A stretch of DNA of 64,000 bases from Saccharothrix syringae (GCF_009498035.1 NZ_CP034550.1:1736001-1800000); one strand, 5' to 3'. Shown: positions 43,777 to 53,787, counted from the first letter of the stretch. Notes: generated by a model not told the origin, from the letters alone. A program made the numbers and translations.

Positions 43777-45257
43777 CCGACCGAGCACCCGCCCACGGCC
43801 GCGGGCTGCGGCGCCGGCGCGCCGAACGACGGCAGGCCCAGCGCCACCCCCGGCGTCTTCGGCTTCACGCCCGCCTCGGACCGGTCACCCGCCTTCGTGC
43901 GCCGGTGCGCCAGCAGCGGGCCGTCCGCGATCAGGTTGTGCGGCGCGGCGTAGGTGACCACCGTCTCGACCACGTCACCGGGGCGCACCCGCGCGTCCCC
44001 GGGCGCGAAGTGCACCAGCCGACCGTCCCGCGCCCGGCCGGTCATCCGGTTGGTCTCGGTGTCCTTGCGGCCCTCGCCCGCGGACACCAGCAGCTCCACC
44101 CGCCTGCCGACCTGCTTCAGGTTCTCCTCGTGGGCGATCTCGTTGACCAGCGCCACCAGCCGGTCGTAGCGCTCCTGCACGACCTGCTTGGGCAGCTGGT
44201 CGGGCAGCTCGGCGGCCGGCGTGCCGGGGCGCTTGGAGTACTGGAAGGTGAACGCGGAGGAGAACCGGGCCTGCCGGACCACGTCCAAAGTGGCCTGGAA
44301 GTCCTCCTCGGTCTCACCGGGGAAGCCGACGATGATGTCGGTGGTGATGGCCGCGTCCGGCATGGCCGCGCGCACCTCGTCCAGGATGGACAGGTACTTG
44401 GCGGTCCGGTACGACCGGCGCATCTGCTTGAGCACCCGGTCCGAGCCCGACTGCAGCGGCATGTGCAGCTGGTGGCACACGGCGGGGGTCTCGGCCATCG
44501 CCGCGATCACGTCGGAGGTGAAGTCCTTCGGGTGCGGCGAGGTGAACCTGATCCGCTCCAGGCCCTCGATCCCGCCGGCGGCGCGCAGCAGCTTGCCGAA
44601 CGCGTACCGGTCGCCGAACTCCACGCCGTAGGAGTTGACGTTCTGGCCGAGCAGGGTGACCTCCAGCACACCCTCGTCGACCAGCGCGCGGACCTCCGCC
44701 AGCACGTCGCCGGGCCGCCGGTCGCGCTCCTTGCCGCGCAGCGAGGGGACGATGCAGAAGGTGCACGTGTTGTTGCAGCCGACGGAGATCGACACCCACC
44801 CGGAGTGGGTCGAGTCGCGGCGCGCGGGCAGCGTCGAGGGGAACGTCTCCAGCGCGTCCAGGATCTCGACCTGCGCCTCGCGGTTGTGGCGGGCGCGCTC
44901 CAACAGGACCGGCAGCGAGCCGATGTTGTGCGTGCCGAACACCACGTCCACCCACGGCGCGCGCTTGACGATCTCGCCCTGGTCCTTCTGGGCCAGGCAG
45001 CCGCCGACCGCGATCTGCATGCCGGGGTTCGCGGACTTCGCCGGCGCGAGGTGGCCGAGCGTGCCGTAGAGCTTGTTGTCGGCGTTCTCCCGGACCGCGC
45101 AGGTGTTGAAGACCACCACGTCGGGGGTGGTGTCGCCCTCGGCGGGCGCGTAACCCGCGTCCTCCAGCAGCCCGGCCAGGCGCTCGGAGTCGTGCACGTT
45201 CATCTGGCAGCCGAACGTGCGGATCTGGAAGGTTCTAAAACCCTGCGACGCGCTCAC
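43773..45257 (-). CDS. miaB: tRNA-2-methylthio-N6-dimethylallyladenosine synthase
   Basis: A 494-residue radical-SAM methylthiotransferase acting on i6A37 of tRNA after MiaA. The N-terminal UPF0004 domain carries three cluster cysteines ([25 protein letters not shown]); the radical-SAM motif is [19 protein letters not shown]-like domain follows ([21 protein letters not shown]). GTG 45257 starts [18 protein letters not shown]; longer starts add unconserved residues. The C-terminal ~40 residues are a Pro/Gly-rich tail. Confidence 0.95.
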   Translation of the reverse strand: MSASQGFRTFQIRTFGCQMNVHDSERLAGLLEDAGYAPAEGDTTPDVVVFNTCAVRENADNKLYGTLGHLAPAKSANPGMQIAVGGCLAQKDQGEIVKRAPWVDVVFGTHNIGSLPVLLERARHNREAQVEILDALETFPSTLPARRDSTHSGWVSISVGCNNTCTFCIVPSLRGKERDRRPGDVLAEVRALVDEGVLEVTLLGQNVNSYGVEFGDRYAFGKLLRAAGGIEGLERIRFTSPHPKDFTSDVIAAMAETPAVCHQLHMPLQSGSDRVLKQMRRSYRTAKYLSILDEVRAAMPDAAITTDIIVGFPGETEEDFQATLDVVRQARFSSAFTFQYSKRPGTPAAELPDQLPKQVVQERYDRLVALVNEIAHEENLKQVGRRVELLVSAGEGRKDTETNRMTGRARDGRLVHFAPGDARVRPGDVVETVVTYAAPHNLIADGPLLAHRRTKAGDRSEAGVKPKTPGVALGLPSFGAPAPQPAAVGGCSVG

Positions 45258-45394
45258 CCACCCACCATATCCCCTGGTCAGTGGCTGCTCCGGGCCACGG
45301 GTGGCGGTGAGGTCATCGCTGCTGCTCACCGGCCGGGTCACCGGCACCCGTCCGCCGCTCCCGGGCTGCGGGTCCGCCGTGCGACGATGCGCGG

Positions 45395-46357
45395 GTGTCG
45401 CGAACGCCGCCGCGCCTGCGCGCGCTCTGGGCCGCCCTGGTCCTGACCGCCCTCGCCCTGACCGCGTGCGGCAACGACTTCGAGCGGGTGGAGCTGACCA
45501 TCGCCGCGGGCAGCAAGGTCGGCGTCTACAACAAGCTGAGCACCGCGCTGGCCGAGGCGTGGACCCGCGACCCGGGCATCCGGCGCCCGGAGGTGCTGGA
45601 GACGTCCGGATCGGTGCAGAACCTCCACATGCTGCGCAACGGCGAGGCGCACATCGGCTTCTCCGCGGCCGACGCGGCGGAGCAGGCCGCGGACGAGGCC
45701 GAGCAGGCGCGGCAGACCGGCACCGGGCACCGGCTGTTCGCGCTGGCCCGGATGCACGACGACTACCTCCAGGTGCTGGTGCGCGCCGACCTGTCGGTGA
45801 CCAGGCTCACCGACCTGGTGGGCATGCGGGTGAGCCTGGGCGCGCCCGACTCGGGCGTGAAGCTGATCGCCGACCGCCTGCTCGCGTCGGCGGAGATGGA
45901 CGGCAAGCTGCGGGTCCGCTACCTCGACCTCCAGGCCAGCACGGACGCCATCGCCAACGGCGAGCTGGACGCGTTCTTCTGGTCCGGCGGCGTGCCCACC
46001 GACGCGGTGACCACCCTCGCCACCAAGGTCGACATGCGGATGCTCGACCTGAGCGACGTGCTGCCCAAGTTGCGGGCGGACTTCCCGGTGTACGGCTCGG
46101 CCACGCTGCCCGCGTCGGCCTACCGGCTCGACGGCGGCCCGGTGGTCACCCTGGTCGTGCGCAACTTCCTGATGGTCAACGACACGGTGACCGACGACGT
46201 GGCGGAGGCCCTGCTCAGGGGCTTGTTCCGGGCGCAGCCGACGCTGGTGTCGGCGAGCCCGGTGGCCAGGTCGATAGAGGTCCGCTCGGCCATCGAGACC
46301 ACGCCCGTGCCGCTGCACCCCGGCGCGATGCGCTACTACCGCGACGCGAAGGTCTGA
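45395..46357 (+). CDS. TAXI-family solute-binding lipoprotein
   Basis: A 320-residue protein with a lipoprotein signal ([13 protein letters not shown]) and a TAXI-type periplasmic-binding fold: [46 protein letters not shown] and the late [13 protein letters not shown] proteins usually feed TRAP transporters and several bind glutamate, but no TRAP permease gene is nearby. It is convergent with a histidine kinase operon, 30 bases apart, suggesting a sensor role (inference). The start codon lies at 45395 without a strong ribosome-binding site. Confidence 0.82.
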   Translation: MSRTPPRLRALWAALVLTALALTACGNDFERVELTIAAGSKVGVYNKLSTALAEAWTRDPGIRRPEVLETSGSVQNLHMLRNGEAHIGFSAADAAEQAADEAEQARQTGTGHRLFALARMHDDYLQVLVRADLSVTRLTDLVGMRVSLGAPDSGVKLIADRLLASAEMDGKLRVRYLDLQASTDAIANGELDAFFWSGGVPTDAVTTLATKVDMRMLDLSDVLPKLRADFPVYGSATLPASAYRLDGGPVVTLVVRNFLMVNDTVTDDVAEALLRGLFRAQPTLVSASPVARSIEVRSAIETTPVPLHPGAMRYYRDAKV

Positions 46358-46387
46358 GGTCCGGAACGCCGCGGCCCGACGAGCAGG

Positions 46388-47767
46388 TCAGGCCGCCGGG
46401 AACTCCACCGTCACGGTCAGCCCGGCGCCCTCCGGCGACTCCAGCCGGATCGAGCCGTCCACCCGCTCCACGACCTGCCGCACCAGCGCCAGCCCCAGGC
46501 CGGAGCCCTGCACGTTCTGGTGCGCCGGGCTGCGCCAGAACCGGTCGGTGGCCCGCTCCAGCTCCTCGGGCCCGAGCCCCGGCCCCTCGTCCCGCACCGA
46601 CAGCCGCACCACGCCGTCCCGGCGCCGCACGTCGACGTGCACCAGCGTGCCGTCGGAGGTGAACTTCAGCGCGTTGTCCAGCAGCGCGTCCAGCACCGTC
46701 TCCACGCCCCGCGGCGGCGCGAGCGCGGTGCCGCCCGGCTCGCCGTCGAGCACCAGGTGCACCTCGCGGGCCGCCGCCGCGGGCTGCCACGCGGTCAGCC
46801 GCCCCGCCACCACCCGGTCCACGTCCACCGGCACGGGGTCCACCGACGACGCGCCCGCCCGCGCCATGGACAGCAGCTCGTCCAGGATGCGGTTGAGCCG
46901 GTTGGCCTCGTCCAGCGCCGCCGCCTGGTGCGCCGCGCCCTCGCCGACCACGTGGTCTTCAAGGTTGGACAGCCGCAGCTTCAGCGCGGTCAGCGGGTTG
47001 CGCAGCTGGTGGGACGCGTCGGCCACGAACGCCCGCTGCGCCGCCAGCGCGTCGCTGACGTTGGCGGCCATCTGGTCGAACGAGCGCGAGAGCTGCCGCA
47101 GCTCCGGCGGCCCGGACGACGAGCCCACCGGCTCCACCGGCTCCCCGGACACCACCGCCGCCAGCAGCGCGCCGGTCGCGTCGTCGAGCCTGCGCACCGG
47201 CCGCAGCGTCCACCGGACCAGCGGCAGCGCCGCGAACACCGCCGCCACCAGCACCAGCAGGCTGGACACCAGCAGCACCGCCCACCACACCAGCACCTCG
47301 GAGCGGGTCTTCCAGGTCGGCGAGAACGTCACCACGGCCCCGCGCACCTCGCCCGCCTCCAGCACCGGCTCGGCCAGCACCAGCTCGGTCGAGTCCCACG
47401 GCATGATCAGCTCGGGCGCGACCGGCTGCCGCCCGGCCAGGGCGCCGTTGACCAGGTCGGACACCTCGGGGGAGGACAGGTCCACCGGGCCGCCGGACGA
47501 GGCCACCACCTCCTTGTCGCGGCTGAGCAGCGCCACCCGGATGCCGTACAGCTCCCGGTAGCGCTCCAGCTCCGGCTCCAGCACGCCCGGCTGGTCGTCG
47601 ATGAACGGCCGCTGCGCCACCGACGCGAACCGCGTGGTGTCGGTGAGCCGGTCCAGGAACATCTCCTGCTGCTCGGCCTGCGCCACCCCGCGCCCCAGCG
47701 GCACCCCCATGCCGAGCAGCACCAGCACGACCAGCGCCAACACGATCCCCAGCAGCCGCGACCGCAC
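46388..47767 (-). CDS. Membrane sensor histidine kinase
   Basis: A 459-residue kinase with TM1 near 5-25, an extracytoplasmic sensor domain of ~125 residues, TM2 near 158-182, a HAMP region (LVRWTLRPVRRLDDATGALL), the H-box ASHQLRNPLT with His253, then N-box LLDNALKF and G-boxes DEGPGLGPEE and GSGLGLALV. GTG 47767 abuts the response regulator TGA with no gap, so the two are coupled. TctE-like organisation. It probably phosphorylates the adjacent regulator. Confidence 0.92.
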   Translation of the reverse strand: MRSRLLGIVLALVVLVLLGMGVPLGRGVAQAEQQEMFLDRLTDTTRFASVAQRPFIDDQPGVLEPELERYRELYGIRVALLSRDKEVVASSGGPVDLSSPEVSDLVNGALAGRQPVAPELIMPWDSTELVLAEPVLEAGEVRGAVVTFSPTWKTRSEVLVWWAVLLVSSLLVLVAAVFAALPLVRWTLRPVRRLDDATGALLAAVVSGEPVEPVGSSSGPPELRQLSRSFDQMAANVSDALAAQRAFVADASHQLRNPLTALKLRLSNLEDHVVGEGAAHQAAALDEANRLNRILDELLSMARAGASSVDPVPVDVDRVVAGRLTAWQPAAAAREVHLVLDGEPGGTALAPPRGVETVLDALLDNALKFTSDGTLVHVDVRRRDGVVRLSVRDEGPGLGPEELERATDRFWRSPAHQNVQGSGLGLALVRQVVERVDGSIRLESPEGAGLTVTVEFPAA

Positions 47768-48439
47768 TCAGCCCCCGCTCAACCGGTACCCGACGCCGCG
47801 CACCGTCTCCAGCAACGACGGCCGCCCCAGCTTGGTGCGCAGCGTCGCCACGTGCACGTCCAGCGTCCGGTTGGCGCCGGACCAGGTGCGGCCCCACACC
47901 TCGGCCAGGATGCGCTCCCGCGTGCACACCGCGCCACCGGCGGCCACGACCAGTGCCAGCACCTGGAACTCCTTGCGCGACAGGGTCACGGGTTCACCCG
48001 CCACGGTGACCTCGTGCCGCCCCAGGTCCACCCGGACGTCGGCCACCTCGACCACCTGGGTGCCGCCCCCGCCGACCCCGACCGGGTCGCCGCGCCGCCG
48101 CCGCACCGCGTGCACCCGCGCCACCAGCTCGCCCACGTCGTAGGGCTTGACCAGGTAGTCGTCCGCGCCGGCGTGCAGGCCCAGGATGCGGTCGTCGATC
48201 TCGCCACGGGCCGACACGACGATGATCGCCACGTCGCTGGCGGCCCGGATGTGGCGGCACAGGGTGACTCCGTCCACATCGGGCAGGCCCAGGTCCAGCA
48301 GCACGACGTCGACGCCGGCCAGCCGGTCGAGCGTCCCCCGACCGGTGGCCTGGCGGTCGACCGTGAAACCACGTCGCGTCAGCGCCGGTACCAGCGCTTC
48401 CGCCACCCGGTCGTCGTCCTCGACCAACAGCACGCGCAC
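47768..48439 (-). CDS. OmpR/PhoB-type response regulator
   Basis: A 223-residue regulator. The receiver domain has acidic residues at LLVEDDD, phospho-acceptor Asp49 (DVVLLDLGLPDVDG) and the conserved Lys in YLVKPYD. The winged-helix output domain includes LSRKEFQVLALVVAAGG and RTLDVHVATLRTKLG. GTG 48439 is used because GGGAGG lies 7 bases upstream; a TTG at 48457 is the longer option. It is divergent from gluABCD across a 134-base region with two dyads. Confidence 0.92.
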   Translation of the reverse strand: MRVLLVEDDDRVAEALVPALTRRGFTVDRQATGRGTLDRLAGVDVVLLDLGLPDVDGVTLCRHIRAASDVAIIVVSARGEIDDRILGLHAGADDYLVKPYDVGELVARVHAVRRRRGDPVGVGGGGTQVVEVADVRVDLGRHEVTVAGEPVTLSRKEFQVLALVVAAGGAVCTRERILAEVWGRTWSGANRTLDVHVATLRTKLGRPSLLETVRGVGYRLSGG

Positions 48440-48478
48440 CGTGGTGCCTCCCGCCAAGTGTCGCCACCCTGTGACAGA

Positions 48479-48531
48479 GTTGAGACCCTAAGTCTTGCTC
48501 AACCGCCTGGACTGGTGTGGTGATTCACACC
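48479..48531. promoter_or_regulatory. Two dyads between the response regulator and gluA
   Basis: Dyad 1: GTTGAG/CTCAAC (48479-48484 and 48498-48503) enclosing AGAC/GTCT. Dyad 2: GGTGTG-gtgatt-CACACC (48514-48531), 43 bases upstream of the gluA ATG. Both are candidate binding sites for the adjacent response regulator or another factor. Confidence 0.4.
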
Positions 48532-48573
48532 TAGGTTTCCGCCATCGCTGGCGAACCCCCTACTGGAGGACTG

Positions 48574-49329
48574 ATGACCGCCGCCACTCCTGCTCCGCCC
48601 ATGATCCGGATGGCGGGCGTGGACAAGTTCTTCGGCCCGCTGCACGTCCTCAAGGACGTCACGCTGGAGGTGCCGAAGGGCCAGGTGGTCGTCGTGCTCG
48701 GCCCCTCGGGGTCGGGCAAGTCGACGCTGTGCCGCACGATCAACCGGCTGGAGCCGATCAACTCCGGTGTCATCGAGGTGGACGGCCAGCCGCTGCCCGC
48801 CGAGGGCAAGGAGCTGGCCCGGCTGCGCGCCGACGTGGGCATGGTGTTCCAGTCGTTCAACCTGTTCGCCCACAAGAGCATCGTCGACAACGTGGTGCTG
48901 GCGCCGGTCAAGGTCCGCAAGGTCCCGGCCGCGCAGGCCCGCAAGGACGCCATGGAGCTCCTGGAGCGGGTCGGCATCGCGAACCAGGCGGAGAAGTACC
49001 CCGCTCAGCTGTCGGGAGGCCAGCAGCAGCGCGCGGCGATCGCCCGCGCGCTGGCGATGCGACCCAAGGTGATGCTGTTCGACGAGCCCACCTCCGCCCT
49101 GGACCCCGAGATGGTCCAGGAGGTGCTGGACGTGATGACCACGCTCGCCCGCGAGGGCATGACCATGCTCGTGGTGACCCACGAGATGGGCTTCGCCCGC
49201 AAGGCCGCGGACCGCGTGATCTTCATGGCCGACGGCGAGGTCGTCGAGGACTCGACGCCGGAGGACTTCTTCTCCGCGCCGAAGTCGAACCGCGCGAAGG
49301 ACTTCCTTGGCAAGATCCTGACCCACTGA
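48574..49329 (+). CDS. gluA: Glutamate ABC transporter ATP-binding protein
   Basis: A 251-residue polar-amino-acid ABC ATPase: Walker [11 protein letters not shown]-loop [18 protein letters not shown], signature LSGGQQQR, Walker B VMLFDEP and H-switch VVTHEMGFA. It heads the gluABCD order known from corynebacteria and streptomycetes. ATG 48574 has GGAGG 8 bases upstream. It powers uptake by GluC/GluD. Confidence 0.94.
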   Translation: MTAATPAPPMIRMAGVDKFFGPLHVLKDVTLEVPKGQVVVVLGPSGSGKSTLCRTINRLEPINSGVIEVDGQPLPAEGKELARLRADVGMVFQSFNLFAHKSIVDNVVLAPVKVRKVPAAQARKDAMELLERVGIANQAEKYPAQLSGGQQQRAAIARALAMRPKVMLFDEPTSALDPEMVQEVLDVMTTLAREGMTMLVVTHEMGFARKAADRVIFMADGEVVEDSTPEDFFSAPKSNRAKDFLGKILTH

Positions 49330-49392
49330 AGTCCCACGACCGCGGCGCTGAGCCTGGCGCCGCACGACCCGATGAAGAGCAGGAGAAAGACG

Positions 49393-50280
49393 ATGAGGGT
49401 TCGCACCCTGGCGGTGGCGCTGCTGGCCGGCGGCCTCGCCCTGACCGCGTGCGGCAAGGAGGGCAGCCCCACCGACACGGGCTCGACCGTGTCCCAGGAG
49501 GTCGCGACGGACGTGAAGGTCGACGGCTCGCCCACCTTCCAGAAGATGCAGAGCCGGGGCAAGGTCGTCATCGGCGTCAAGGAGGACCAGCCCGGTCTGG
49601 GTTACAAGGACCCGACCAGCGGCAAGTTCACCGGCTTCGACATCGAGATCGCGAAGCTGATCGCGTCGAAGCTGGGCTTCGGCGACGACAAGATCGAGTT
49701 CAAGGCCATCGCCTCCGCCGGCCGCGAGCAGGCGATCATCAACGGTGACGTCGACTACTACGTCGGCACCTACACCATCAACGCCAAGCGCAAGGAGCAG
49801 GTCTCCTTCGCCGGCCCCTACTTCACCGCGGGCCAGGACCTGCTGGTGAAGAAGAGCGACAGCTCGATCACCGGCCCGGACGCGCTCAAGGGCAAGAAGG
49901 TCTGCTCGGTGACCGGCTCCACGCCGATCCAGAAGGTCAAGTCCGAGGGCCTGACCGAGCCGGAGAACATCGTCGAGCTGCAGAACTACTCGCAGTGCGT
50001 GCAGCAGCTGGAGCAGGGCGCCGTCGACGCCGTCACCACCGACGACGCGATCCTGAAGGGCTACGCCTCCCAGCAGCCCGACACGTTCCGGGTCGTGGGC
50101 AAGCCGTTCTCGAACGAGCCCTACGGCATCGGCCTGGCCAAGGACGACAAGCCGCTGCGCGACAAGATCAACGACGTGCTGGACGCGGCCATCAGCGGTG
50201 CCGAGTGGCAGGACATCTACGACGCGACGCTGGGCAAGTCCGGCGCGACCGCCGAGAAGCCGGTGCTGGACCGGTACTGA
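49393..50280 (+). CDS. gluB: Glutamate-binding lipoprotein
   Basis: A 295-residue substrate-binding lipoprotein with a lipobox signal (LLAGGLALTACGK) and an SBP_bac_3 fold: RGKVVIGVKEDQPGLGYKD, GFDIEIAKLIASKLG, VDYYVGTYTINAKRKE and [11 protein letters not shown]. It delivers glutamate or related amino acids to the permeases. ATG 49393 has CAGGAG close upstream and gives a normal signal peptide; ATG 49372 is an alternative. A stable hairpin follows the stop. Confidence 0.93.
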   Translation: MRVRTLAVALLAGGLALTACGKEGSPTDTGSTVSQEVATDVKVDGSPTFQKMQSRGKVVIGVKEDQPGLGYKDPTSGKFTGFDIEIAKLIASKLGFGDDKIEFKAIASAGREQAIINGDVDYYVGTYTINAKRKEQVSFAGPYFTAGQDLLVKKSDSSITGPDALKGKKVCSVTGSTPIQKVKSEGLTEPENIVELQNYSQCVQQLEQGAVDAVTTDDAILKGYASQQPDTFRVVGKPFSNEPYGIGLAKDDKPLRDKINDVLDAAISGAEWQDIYDATLGKSGATAEKPVLDRY

Positions 50281-50288
50281 TCGACCCC

Positions 50289-50317
50289 GGGGCGGTCGGT
50301 CGCGGACCGGCCGCCCC
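50289..50317 (+). terminator. Intra-operon hairpin between gluB and gluC
   Basis: A 13-bp stem with one mismatch (50289-50301 with 50305-50317) and a GCG loop, without a T-run. Such hairpins after binding-protein genes usually stabilise that message and damp downstream expression, rather than end the operon. Confidence 0.55.
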
Positions 50318-50358
50318 GCCACACCCCACGTTCGAGGACACCAGCCAAGAGGGAACCG

Positions 50359-51033
50359 ATGGACGTCCTGCTCGACAACCTCGACCTGTACGGGCCCGGG
50401 TTCCTCAACACCGTTGAGCTGTTCCTGATCTCCGCGGTCGGATCGCTGGTGTTGGGAACGATCCTGGCCATGCTGCGGGTCTCGCCCGTCCCGGTGCTGC
50501 GCGCCGCGGGCGCCGCGTACGTCACGATCGTGCGCAACACGCCCCTGACCTTGGTTTTCTTCTTCTTCGCGTTCGCGTTCCCGCTGCTGGAGATCGTGAA
50601 CGCCGCCACGTTCGGCGGTTCGGCCTCCGCCTACTACTTCAGCGCGGCGCTCGCGGCGCTGATCCTCTACACCGCGGCGTTCGTGTGCGAGGTCGTGCGC
50701 TCGGGCATCAACACCGTGCCGGTCGGCCAGGCGGAGGCGTCCCGGGCGCTGGGCCTGACCTTCGGCCAGATGCTCGGCTCGGTGGTGCTGCCCCAGGCCA
50801 CCCGCGCGGTCGTGCCGCCGATGATGAGCACGATGATCGCGCTGCTGAAGAACACCACCATCGCGGCCGGCTTCTCGGTGTTCCAGGCGGGTTCGATCAG
50901 CCTCAACCTGTCCGAGCGCGGTGAGGACCAGCTGGTCGGCCTGCTCTGGGTCGCGCTGTTCTTCGTGGTGCTCGTGATCCCCATGACCCTGCTGCAGCGC
51001 AGCCTCGAGAAGCGGTGGAGCATCGCCCGATGA
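50359..51033 (+). CDS. gluC: Glutamate ABC transporter permease
   Basis: A 224-residue permease of the His/Glu/Gln/Arg family with about five membrane segments. It has the N-terminal FLNTVELFLISAVGSLVLGT, the VRNTPLTLVFFFF region and the EAA-loop EASRALGLTFGQMLGSVVLPQA. ATG 50359 follows AAGAGGGAACCG. The stop overlaps the gluD ATG (ATGA). Confidence 0.93.
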   Translation: MDVLLDNLDLYGPGFLNTVELFLISAVGSLVLGTILAMLRVSPVPVLRAAGAAYVTIVRNTPLTLVFFFFAFAFPLLEIVNAATFGGSASAYYFSAALAALILYTAAFVCEVVRSGINTVPVGQAEASRALGLTFGQMLGSVVLPQATRAVVPPMMSTMIALLKNTTIAAGFSVFQAGSISLNLSERGEDQLVGLLWVALFFVVLVIPMTLLQRSLEKRWSIAR

Positions 51034-51878
51034 CCTCGGTCCTGTTCGACGTCCCCGGGCCGCGGGCCCGGCTGCGCCACCGGCTCTACGCGGTCGTCGG
51101 CATCGCCGCGCTGCTCGCCCTGATCGGCTTCGTGGTCTACCGGTTCGCCGAGAGCGGCCAGTTCGACGGCGCGAAGTGGTCCTGGCTGGAGTACGAGTAC
51201 GTGCAGCTGGAGCTGCTGGACGCGCTGGGCAACACGCTGCGGGCGTTCGCGGCGGGCGCGGTGCTCGCCCTGGTGTTCGGCGCGGTCTTCGCGGCGGGCC
51301 AGCTGTCCGACCACCGGTTCGTCCGGGTGCCGTCGATGGCGGTCGTCGAGCTGTTCCGGGCCGTGCCGCTGGTCGTGCTGATCTTCGTCTTCCACTACGG
51401 CATCGCGCTGGGCGCGCCGTTCTACTCCGTGGTGCTGGGCCTGACGCTGTACAACGGCTCGGTGCTGGCCGAGGTGTTCCGCGCCGGCGTGCTGTCGCTG
51501 CCGCGCGGCCAGCGCGAGGCCGCCTACGCCCTGGGCATGCGCAAGACCCAGGTGATGACGCTGGTGCTGCTGCCGCAGGCGGTCCGCGCCATGCTGCCCG
51601 CGATCATCAGCCAGCTGGTGGTGCTGCTCAAGGACTCGGCGCTGGGCTTCCTCATCACCTACGAGGAGCTGCTCTACCAGGCCCGCTTCCTCGGCGGCAG
51701 CTTCGAGTTCGGCCGGCCGCTGGTGCCCATCACGATCGTGGTGGCCGCGATCTACATCGCGATGTGCCTGCTGCTGACCTGGCTGGCGAACACGCTGGAG
51801 AAGCGGAACCGGCGCAACAAGAAGGTGATCGACACCCCGGCGAAGCCCGCCGAGGACGCGGTCATGGCGGCGGTCTGA
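51030..51878 (+). CDS. gluD: Glutamate ABC transporter permease
   Basis: A 282-residue permease paralogous to GluC, with a longer N-terminus containing an extra membrane segment (LYAVVGIAALLALIGFVVY), VVELFRAVPLVVLIFVF and the EAA-loop REAAYALGMRKTQVMTLVLLP. It forms the membrane channel with GluC. It is the last gene of the operon, followed by a 16-bp-arm terminator. Confidence 0.93.
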   Translation: MTSVLFDVPGPRARLRHRLYAVVGIAALLALIGFVVYRFAESGQFDGAKWSWLEYEYVQLELLDALGNTLRAFAAGAVLALVFGAVFAAGQLSDHRFVRVPSMAVVELFRAVPLVVLIFVFHYGIALGAPFYSVVLGLTLYNGSVLAEVFRAGVLSLPRGQREAAYALGMRKTQVMTLVLLPQAVRAMLPAIISQLVVLLKDSALGFLITYEELLYQARFLGGSFEFGRPLVPITIVVAAIYIAMCLLLTWLANTLEKRNRRNKKVIDTPAKPAEDAVMAAV

Positions 51879-51895
51879 CCGACCCGGTTTCACCC

Positions 51896-51927
51896 GAAGG
51901 GGGCACGTCGGCCGACGTGCCCCCTTC
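51896..51927. terminator. Bidirectional terminator after gluD
   Basis: A perfect 32-base palindrome (arm GAAGGGGGCACGTCGG) lies between gluD and the convergent Balon-like gene. Confidence 0.8.
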
Positions 51928-51942
51928 GTCGTGCCCGAGGAC

Positions 51943-53046
51943 CTACCGGTGGCGCAGCAGGGCGCCCACGCCCTCGAACAGGTCGGTGCCGTCGGCGATC
52001 AGCACCTCCGCGCCGGTGGCCGCGGCGGCGTTGGGCAGCACCTCGTCGGCCCGGTGCTCCTCCACGTGCTCGATGCCCAGGCCGCTCAGCTCGGACCGGC
52101 GCAGCGCCACCTGCGCGGGGTGGTCGCCCGACCACACCGTGCGGTCGCCCAGCGCGGGGTCGGCGACCAGCAGCGCGGCCACGTTGGCCTCGCGCAGCGC
52201 CTCCACCACGGGCTCCAGCCCTTGCACGGCCAGGCCGCCGTCGCGACCGGCCTCGGCGGAGAACCGCTCGACCACCTCGTGCGCCTGGTTGTACTGGTAC
52301 TGGGCGACCAGCGACTGCACGGCGCTGTCGAACGCCTCGTCGTCCGACCCGTCGGCCAGGCTGGCGCCCTCGACCTCGACCAGCACGTCCCGGCACCGCT
52401 GGCCCAGCTCGTCGCGCACCGCGGCGCGCGCCTGCAGCTCGCCGCCCAGGATGACCAGCCTGGCGTTGAGCTTGTTGACCAGGCGGTCGACGGCCTCGGC
52501 GACCAGGGCCGCGTTGCGCTTGGAGTTCTCCTCGACCGAGTGCTGCATGCGCAGGTGCGACCAGCCGCCGCCGCGCACCTTGTGCACCGGGTGCTCCTCG
52601 CCCCGGACCTCCTCGGCCGCGACCTCGCCCTGGCCGCCCGCCTCGCCCGCGTACCCGTGCAGGTCGGCGCCCACCTTGTCGGCGAGCACCACCACGTGCG
52701 GCACGGTCGGGCCGAGCGAGTTCGCCAGCGGCAGCACGTGCGGCAGGTCGGACCAGCGGGCGGTGTCCGCGGCGGGCGGGCGCGGCAGCACCCGGTCCAG
52801 CAGCACCCTCCCGCGGGCCGCGATGAGCGCCCGGCCGGCCTTGCCGACGACCGGCGCCAGCGCGGGGCCCTCCAGCGCGGCCAGGGTCTCCTCGTCCGCG
52901 CCCTGTCGGGCCAGCTCCTCGCGCACACCGCGCCAGCGCAGCTCCATCGCCTTGGCCGCGTCCTCGGTGTCGTGCGAGGCGTCCAGGTAGACCGACGCGA
53001 ACGGGCCGCGTTCCCTGACCAGCTCTCCCAGCGAAGACATGTCCAT
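51943..53046 (-). CDS. Rv2629/Balon-like ribosome hibernation factor (bacterial aeRF1-like)
   Basis: A 367-residue protein. RGPFASVYLDASHDTEDA, then LPHVLPLANSLGPTVPHVVV, EEHPVHKVRGGGWSHLRMQ and the C-terminal GVGALLRHR closely follow the M. tuberculosis Rv2629 layout, from the bacterial aeRF1/Vms1-like family. Balon, its relative, binds the ribosomal A site during dormancy; whether this protein does so is inferred. ATG 53046 (or 53040) lacks a clear ribosome-binding site. It is divergent from the EcsC gene. Confidence 0.78.
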   Translation of the reverse strand: MDMSSLGELVRERGPFASVYLDASHDTEDAAKAMELRWRGVREELARQGADEETLAALEGPALAPVVGKAGRALIAARGRVLLDRVLPRPPAADTARWSDLPHVLPLANSLGPTVPHVVVLADKVGADLHGYAGEAGGQGEVAAEEVRGEEHPVHKVRGGGWSHLRMQHSVEENSKRNAALVAEAVDRLVNKLNARLVILGGELQARAAVRDELGQRCRDVLVEVEGASLADGSDDEAFDSAVQSLVAQYQYNQAHEVVERFSAEAGRDGGLAVQGLEPVVEALREANVAALLVADPALGDRTVWSGDHPAQVALRRSELSGLGIEHVEEHRADEVLPNAAAATGAEVLIADGTDLFEGVGALLRHR

Positions 53047-53088
53047 TGGCCGGGTTTACCCGCTGTCGCGCCGCGTAACCTCGGGGGC

Positions 53089-53787
53089 ATGGCGGAGGAA
53101 CCGGGTGCTATCAGCAGGGTGCAGCAGAACGCCGTCGACCACCTCCTCCGGGTGGGCATCAACGGCTTCGGACCGTTCAAGGGGGCCGAGCAGATGGCCC
53201 TCGAAGCCCTGGACAAGGGCCTGACCAGGCAGGAAGCCGTCAAGCACCTGATCAGGACGCACGTGGCCGCGGCGGGCGTGCAGGGGTTCGCCACGAACGT
53301 GGGCGGCCTGATCACGCTGCCCGTCGCGCTGCCGGCGAACCTGACCGCCGCGTACCTGGTCCAAACTCACCTGATCGCGTCAATCGCGGCCGTGCACGGG
53401 CACGACCTGGAGAGCGAGGACGTGCAGACCGCCATCCTGGTGTGCCTGCTCGGCAACGCGGGCACCGAGGTGCTGAAGAAGGCGGGCATCAAGGCCGGCG
53501 CCAAGCTCACCATGAACCTGATCAGGAAGATCCCCGAGCAGCTCATCCGGGAGATCAACAAGCGCATCGGGTTCACCCTGCTGGCCAAGTACGGCACGAC
53601 CAAGGCCACGGTGACCCTGGCCAAGGGCGTGCCGCTGGTGGGCGGGGTCATCGGCGGCACGTTCGACGCGGTCACCACGCGCGCGGTGGGCGCCTTCGCC
53701 GCCCGCTTCTTCACCGAGCGCGAGGACGCGCCCGCCGTGGTGGACGGCGACGTGATCGACGGGGAGGTCGTCGAGATCGGCGACTGA
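53089..53787 (+). CDS. EcsC family protein
   Basis: A 232-residue protein with the EcsC pattern: VDHLLRVGINGFGPFKGAE, a hydrophobic GFATNVGGLITLPVALPANL, LVQTHLIASIAAVHGHDL, ILVCLLGNAG and GGVIGGTFDAVTTRAVGAFA. Amphipathic and hydrophobic stretches suggest membrane association. Family function is poorly known. ATG 53089 is 42 bases from the divergent Balon-like gene start. Confidence 0.82.
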   Translation: MAEEPGAISRVQQNAVDHLLRVGINGFGPFKGAEQMALEALDKGLTRQEAVKHLIRTHVAAAGVQGFATNVGGLITLPVALPANLTAAYLVQTHLIASIAAVHGHDLESEDVQTAILVCLLGNAGTEVLKKAGIKAGAKLTMNLIRKIPEQLIREINKRIGFTLLAKYGTTKATVTLAKGVPLVGGVIGGTFDAVTTRAVGAFAARFFTEREDAPAVVDGDVIDGEVVEIGD

